From assembly GCA_031272075.1 (NCBI GenBank), contig JAISUK010000032.1, forward strand, positions 1 to 36,121: 36,121 bases of DNA, given 5' to 3'. Below the pieces are notes generated by a model. That model did no database searches. It was given only the letters and a program-made list of their open reading frames with translations, and was not told where the DNA came from. The stretch is from Dysgonamonadaceae bacterium. GTDB taxonomy: Bacteria > Bacteroidota > Bacteroidia > Bacteroidales > Azobacteroidaceae. Shown piece by piece: positions 33,849 to 36,121 of this stretch. Both the position numbers and the translations under genes were made by a program. How positions within the stretch are numbered: position 1 is the first letter of the stretch; each line of letters starts with the position of its first letter.

Positions 33849-35855
33849 AAAAATCATGTATTGTTGGCAATTATATTTGTCTTGTTTGCCACCGCTTTGT
33901 CGGGACAAAAACAGTATGCTTTACAATCGCCGGATGGTAAACTGAAGATCACCGTTTCGGTAGATAAAAACATCTTGTATGAAGTAAATCATTCAGGGGA
34001 TGTGCTCATCAATCCTTCACCTATATCCATGCAATTGCTCGACGGAAGGGTGTTGGGAACGGAAGCGAAAGTCTCCGGATCTAAAATTATCCGTATTGAT
34101 CAGGAAATAGCGTCTCCGATCTATAAAAAGGCCATGGTAAAAGACCATTACAATGAACTTTCACTCCGTTTCAAAGGAAATTACGCGCTTATTTTCCGCG
34201 CTTACGACGACGGCATGGCTTATCGTTTTGTCACAGATTTCAAAACTCCTTTCATTGTAAAAAACGAACAAGTGGTCTATCATTTTCCTTCGGATAATAA
34301 AAGTTATTTTTCTTATGTCAGAGGAAACCATGAAACAATCGAACCGCAATTCTTTAATTCTTTCGAGAATACTTGCGAAATCATCCCGCTCTCTCAATGG
34401 AATAAAAATAAGTTGATATTCCTGCCGGCGCTGGTCGCAATAACGGATACAAAAAAAGTTTGCCTCACTGAGGCCGATTTGCTCAATTATCCCGGTATGT
34501 ATTTGCGCAATACGGATGGTACGACTTCGCTGAAAGGGGTATTTGCCCCATATCCCAAAAACGTTGAAAATGGTGGACATAATAATCTGCAGGGAATTGT
34601 CAAGTCGCGGGAAGATTTTATCGCCAAATGTGAAGGAAAAACCCTTTTTCCCTGGCGCGCGATGATCGTAGCCGAGCGAGACGCCGATTTGACCAACAGC
34701 GACATGGTTTATAAACTGGCTACACCTGCCCAAAATACTGATTATTCATGGATTAAACCCGGAAAAGTCGCCTGGGATTGGTGGAATGACTGGAATGTGT
34801 TCGGCGTAGATTTTAAGTCGGGCGTAAATAATGATACCTACAAATATTATATTGATTTCGCTTCGGCGAACCATATCGCGTATGTCATTCTCGATGAAGG
34901 ATGGGCTGTCAACCTCAAGGCCGATCTCATGCAAGTGGTTCCGGAAATCAACCTGAAAGAACTGGTGGATTATGCTGCAACTAAAAATGTGGGGATTATC
35001 CTGTGGGCGGGATATTATGCTTTTGACCGCGACATGGAGCGTGTTTGCAGTCATTATTCCGAAATGGGAGTCAAAGGTTTTAAGGTAGATTTCATGGATC
35101 GGGACGACCAACTCATGGTGGATTTTCATGCCCGCGCAGCCCGTATGGGAGCAAAATATAAATTGCTTATCGATTTTCACGGCACTTACAAACCGACAGG
35201 CCTGCAACGTACTTATCCGAATGTAATCAATTTTGAAGGCGTCAATGGTTTGGAACAGCTGAAATGGGCATCGCCAGACGATGATCAGGTAACTTACGAC
35301 CTGATGATACCGTTTATGCGCATGGTTGCCGGCCCGCTGGACTATACGCAGGGAGCAATGCGTAATGCTTCGAGGGATAATTTTCGCAGCGTAAACAGCG
35401 AGGCGATGAGTCAGGGTACACGCTGTCGGCAATTGGCTGAATATATAGTGTTTGAATCCCCATTAAGCATGATGTGCGATAATCCGTCAAATTATCTGCA
35501 AGAAAAAGAATGTCTGGATTTTATTGCCTCCGTACCGACTACGTGGGATAATACGGTGGCAATGGACGGTAAGATCGGAGAATATGTGGCCATCGCCCGG
35601 CAAAAGGGCACCGATTGGTATGTGGGTGCAATAACCGATTGGAGCGCACGTGTGCTTGAATTGGATTTGTCATTTTTGGGCGAAGGCGTATTTCGCGCGG
35701 AAGTATTCCGTGACGGCGTTAATGCTCATAGGGTGGGTCGTGATTATAAAAAAGAGGTCGTGACAATCCCTGCCAGCAAGAAGTTGAAAATATCCATGGC
35801 TCCAGGCGGAGGATATGTGATGCGAATCTTTCCGGAAAGATCAATTGCAAACTAA
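33846..35855 (+). CDS. GH97 glycoside hydrolase, retaining type (probable alpha-galactosidase)
   Basis: The 669-residue protein has a signal peptide (to about residue 20), an N-terminal beta-sandwich, a TIM barrel and a C-terminal beta domain, the GH97 layout. The barrel carries KVAWDWWNDWNVFG, YVILDEGWAV, GFKVDFMDRDDQ with D415, and RTYPNVINFEGVNGLEQ with E470. D415 lies where the retaining branch of GH97 has its nucleophile, in contrast to SusB-like inverting enzymes that use glutamates there. The enzyme is therefore expected to be an alpha-galactosidase-like, calcium-dependent periplasmic hydrolase. It ends the glycan locus and starts inside the leader repeat. Confidence 0.92.
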   Translation: MKNHVLLAIIFVLFATALSGQKQYALQSPDGKLKITVSVDKNILYEVNHSGDVLINPSPISMQLLDGRVLGTEAKVSGSKIIRIDQEIASPIYKKAMVKDHYNELSLRFKGNYALIFRAYDDGMAYRFVTDFKTPFIVKNEQVVYHFPSDNKSYFSYVRGNHETIEPQFFNSFENTCEIIPLSQWNKNKLIFLPALVAITDTKKVCLTEADLLNYPGMYLRNTDGTTSLKGVFAPYPKNVENGGHNNLQGIVKSREDFIAKCEGKTLFPWRAMIVAERDADLTNSDMVYKLATPAQNTDYSWIKPGKVAWDWWNDWNVFGVDFKSGVNNDTYKYYIDFASANHIAYVILDEGWAVNLKADLMQVVPEINLKELVDYAATKNVGIILWAGYYAFDRDMERVCSHYSEMGVKGFKVDFMDRDDQLMVDFHARAARMGAKYKLLIDFHGTYKPTGLQRTYPNVINFEGVNGLEQLKWASPDDDQVTYDLMIPFMRMVAGPLDYTQGAMRNASRDNFRSVNSEAMSQGTRCRQLAEYIVFESPLSMMCDNPSNYLQEKECLDFIASVPTTWDNTVAMDGKIGEYVAIARQKGTDWYVGAITDWSARVLELDLSFLGEGVFRAEVFRDGVNAHRVGRDYKKEVVTIPASKKLKISMAPGGGYVMRIFPERSIAN

Positions 35856-35876
35856 AAAATAATTTTTCCGAAACTA

Positions 35877-35907
35877 TTTGTTGATAAAAAAATAAATATT
35901 ACTTTTG
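35877..35907 (+). promoter_or_regulatory. Promoter of the tRNA-like / tRNA-Val unit
   Basis: TTTG at 35877-35880, 19 bases, then TACTTTTG at 35900-35907: a full consensus promoter. The first transcribed element is the decayed tRNA copy at 35928. Confidence 0.78.
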
Positions 35908-35927
35908 CAAAGTTTTTGAAAACGACC

Positions 35928-35981
35928 GGGCGTTTAGCTCAGCTGGTTCAGAGCACTCCGTTAAAACGGAGGGTTCGGCGA
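35928..35981 (+). pseudogene. Decayed tRNA copy (5' half of tRNA-Val-like)
   Basis: The first 27 or so bases (GGGCGTTTAGCTCAGCTGG, then TTCAGAGCA) are identical to the tRNA-Val that follows. The anticodon arm then differs: CTCCG/CGGAG with a six-base loop TTAAAA, one base too short. The T-arm and acceptor 3' half are lost. It cannot fold as a tRNA and is best called a pseudo-tRNA or tRNA-derived leader. Confidence 0.8.
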
Positions 35982-36005
35982 TCAGCAAAGTGATATTAAA
36001 AACAA

Positions 36006-36080
36006 GGGCGTTTAGCTCAGCTGGTTCAGAGCATCTGCCTTACAAGCAGAGGGTCGGCGGTTCGAATCCGTCAACGCCCA
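36006..36080 (+). tRNA. tRNA-Val (anticodon TAC)
   Basis: The acceptor GGGCGTT pairs with AACGCCC. The anticodon stem TCTGC/GCAGA encloses CTTACAA, giving anticodon TAC at 36041-36043. The T-loop TTCGAAT is present and the discriminator is A. CCA is not encoded. Confidence 0.97.
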
Positions 36081-36081
36081 C

Positions 36082-36112
36082 AAAAGGTTGTCAAAAATGG
36101 CAACCTTTTTTG
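36082..36112 (+). terminator. Terminator after tRNA-Val
   Basis: AAAAGGTTG (36082-36090) pairs with CAACCTTTT (36101-36109), followed by more T at the window end. Confidence 0.85.
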
Positions 36113-36121
36113 ATTATGTAT

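Noticed and set aside
35928..35981. A second functional tRNA
   Set aside because: The anticodon loop is one base short and the T-arm and 3' acceptor strand are missing.

Overview
The window is about 36 kb of chromosome from a Bacteroidota bacterium, most likely a gut-type member of Bacteroidales. The evidence is a SusC/SusD pair, a GH97 glycosidase, many lipoproteins with a Bacteroidota-style lipobox, and repeated promoters of the Bacteroidota type (TTG or TTTG, about 19 bases, then TAnnTTTG). The species cannot be named from sequence alone.

Left part (1-17.5 kb): mostly housekeeping genes. The minus strand carries a sugar-isomerase-like lipoprotein, a pyrE / SRPBCC / argH operon, and comF behind two large paralogous secreted proteins resembling a glycosidase-like family (DUF6259-like). 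These are followed by the ABC-F factor ettA, divergent from tpx, then an exo/endonuclease/phosphatase-rhomboid pair, an HU gene, nth-pheS, tRNA-Phe(GAA), an AAA-type ATPase with a nuclease-like C-terminus that has lost its Walker B region, and tRNA-Leu(CAG).

Middle part (17.5-25.3 kb): accessory DNA. It holds an orphan secreted protein, an esterase-like lipoprotein, the decayed tail of a site-specific recombinase, an HxlR regulator, a DUF6249 / ECF sigma factor / small membrane protein trio, a sugar-porter MFS transporter and a convergent ROK repressor.

Right part (25.3-36.1 kb): a carbohydrate-use locus on the plus strand. In order it encodes an AGE-family sugar 2-epimerase, a lipoprotein with an IPT domain and two discoidin domains, a second surface lipoprotein, SusC, SusD and a GH97 enzyme of the retaining (alpha-galactosidase-like) type. 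A decayed tRNA copy and tRNA-Val(UAC) follow. The likely flow is glycan binding and import by the lipoproteins and SusCD, trimming by GH97 in the periplasm, uptake by the MFS porter, and epimerisation in the cytoplasm, with the ROK protein as a candidate sensor. The substrate is inferred only loosely.

The most unusual feature is a family of roughly 90-base repeats. There are two tandem units at 20657-20837, two at 25070-25251, one at 33753-33848 and a partial copy at 18381-18443. Every copy lies directly upstream of a gene and points in that gene's direction. The unit ends in a box, ATTGACGTATGAAA, whose ATG is the actual start codon of the GH97 gene. The same box, without the rest of the unit, supplies the susD start. 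One copy has an open 23-codon mini-ORF, and differences between copies fall mainly at third codon positions or are conservative in that frame.
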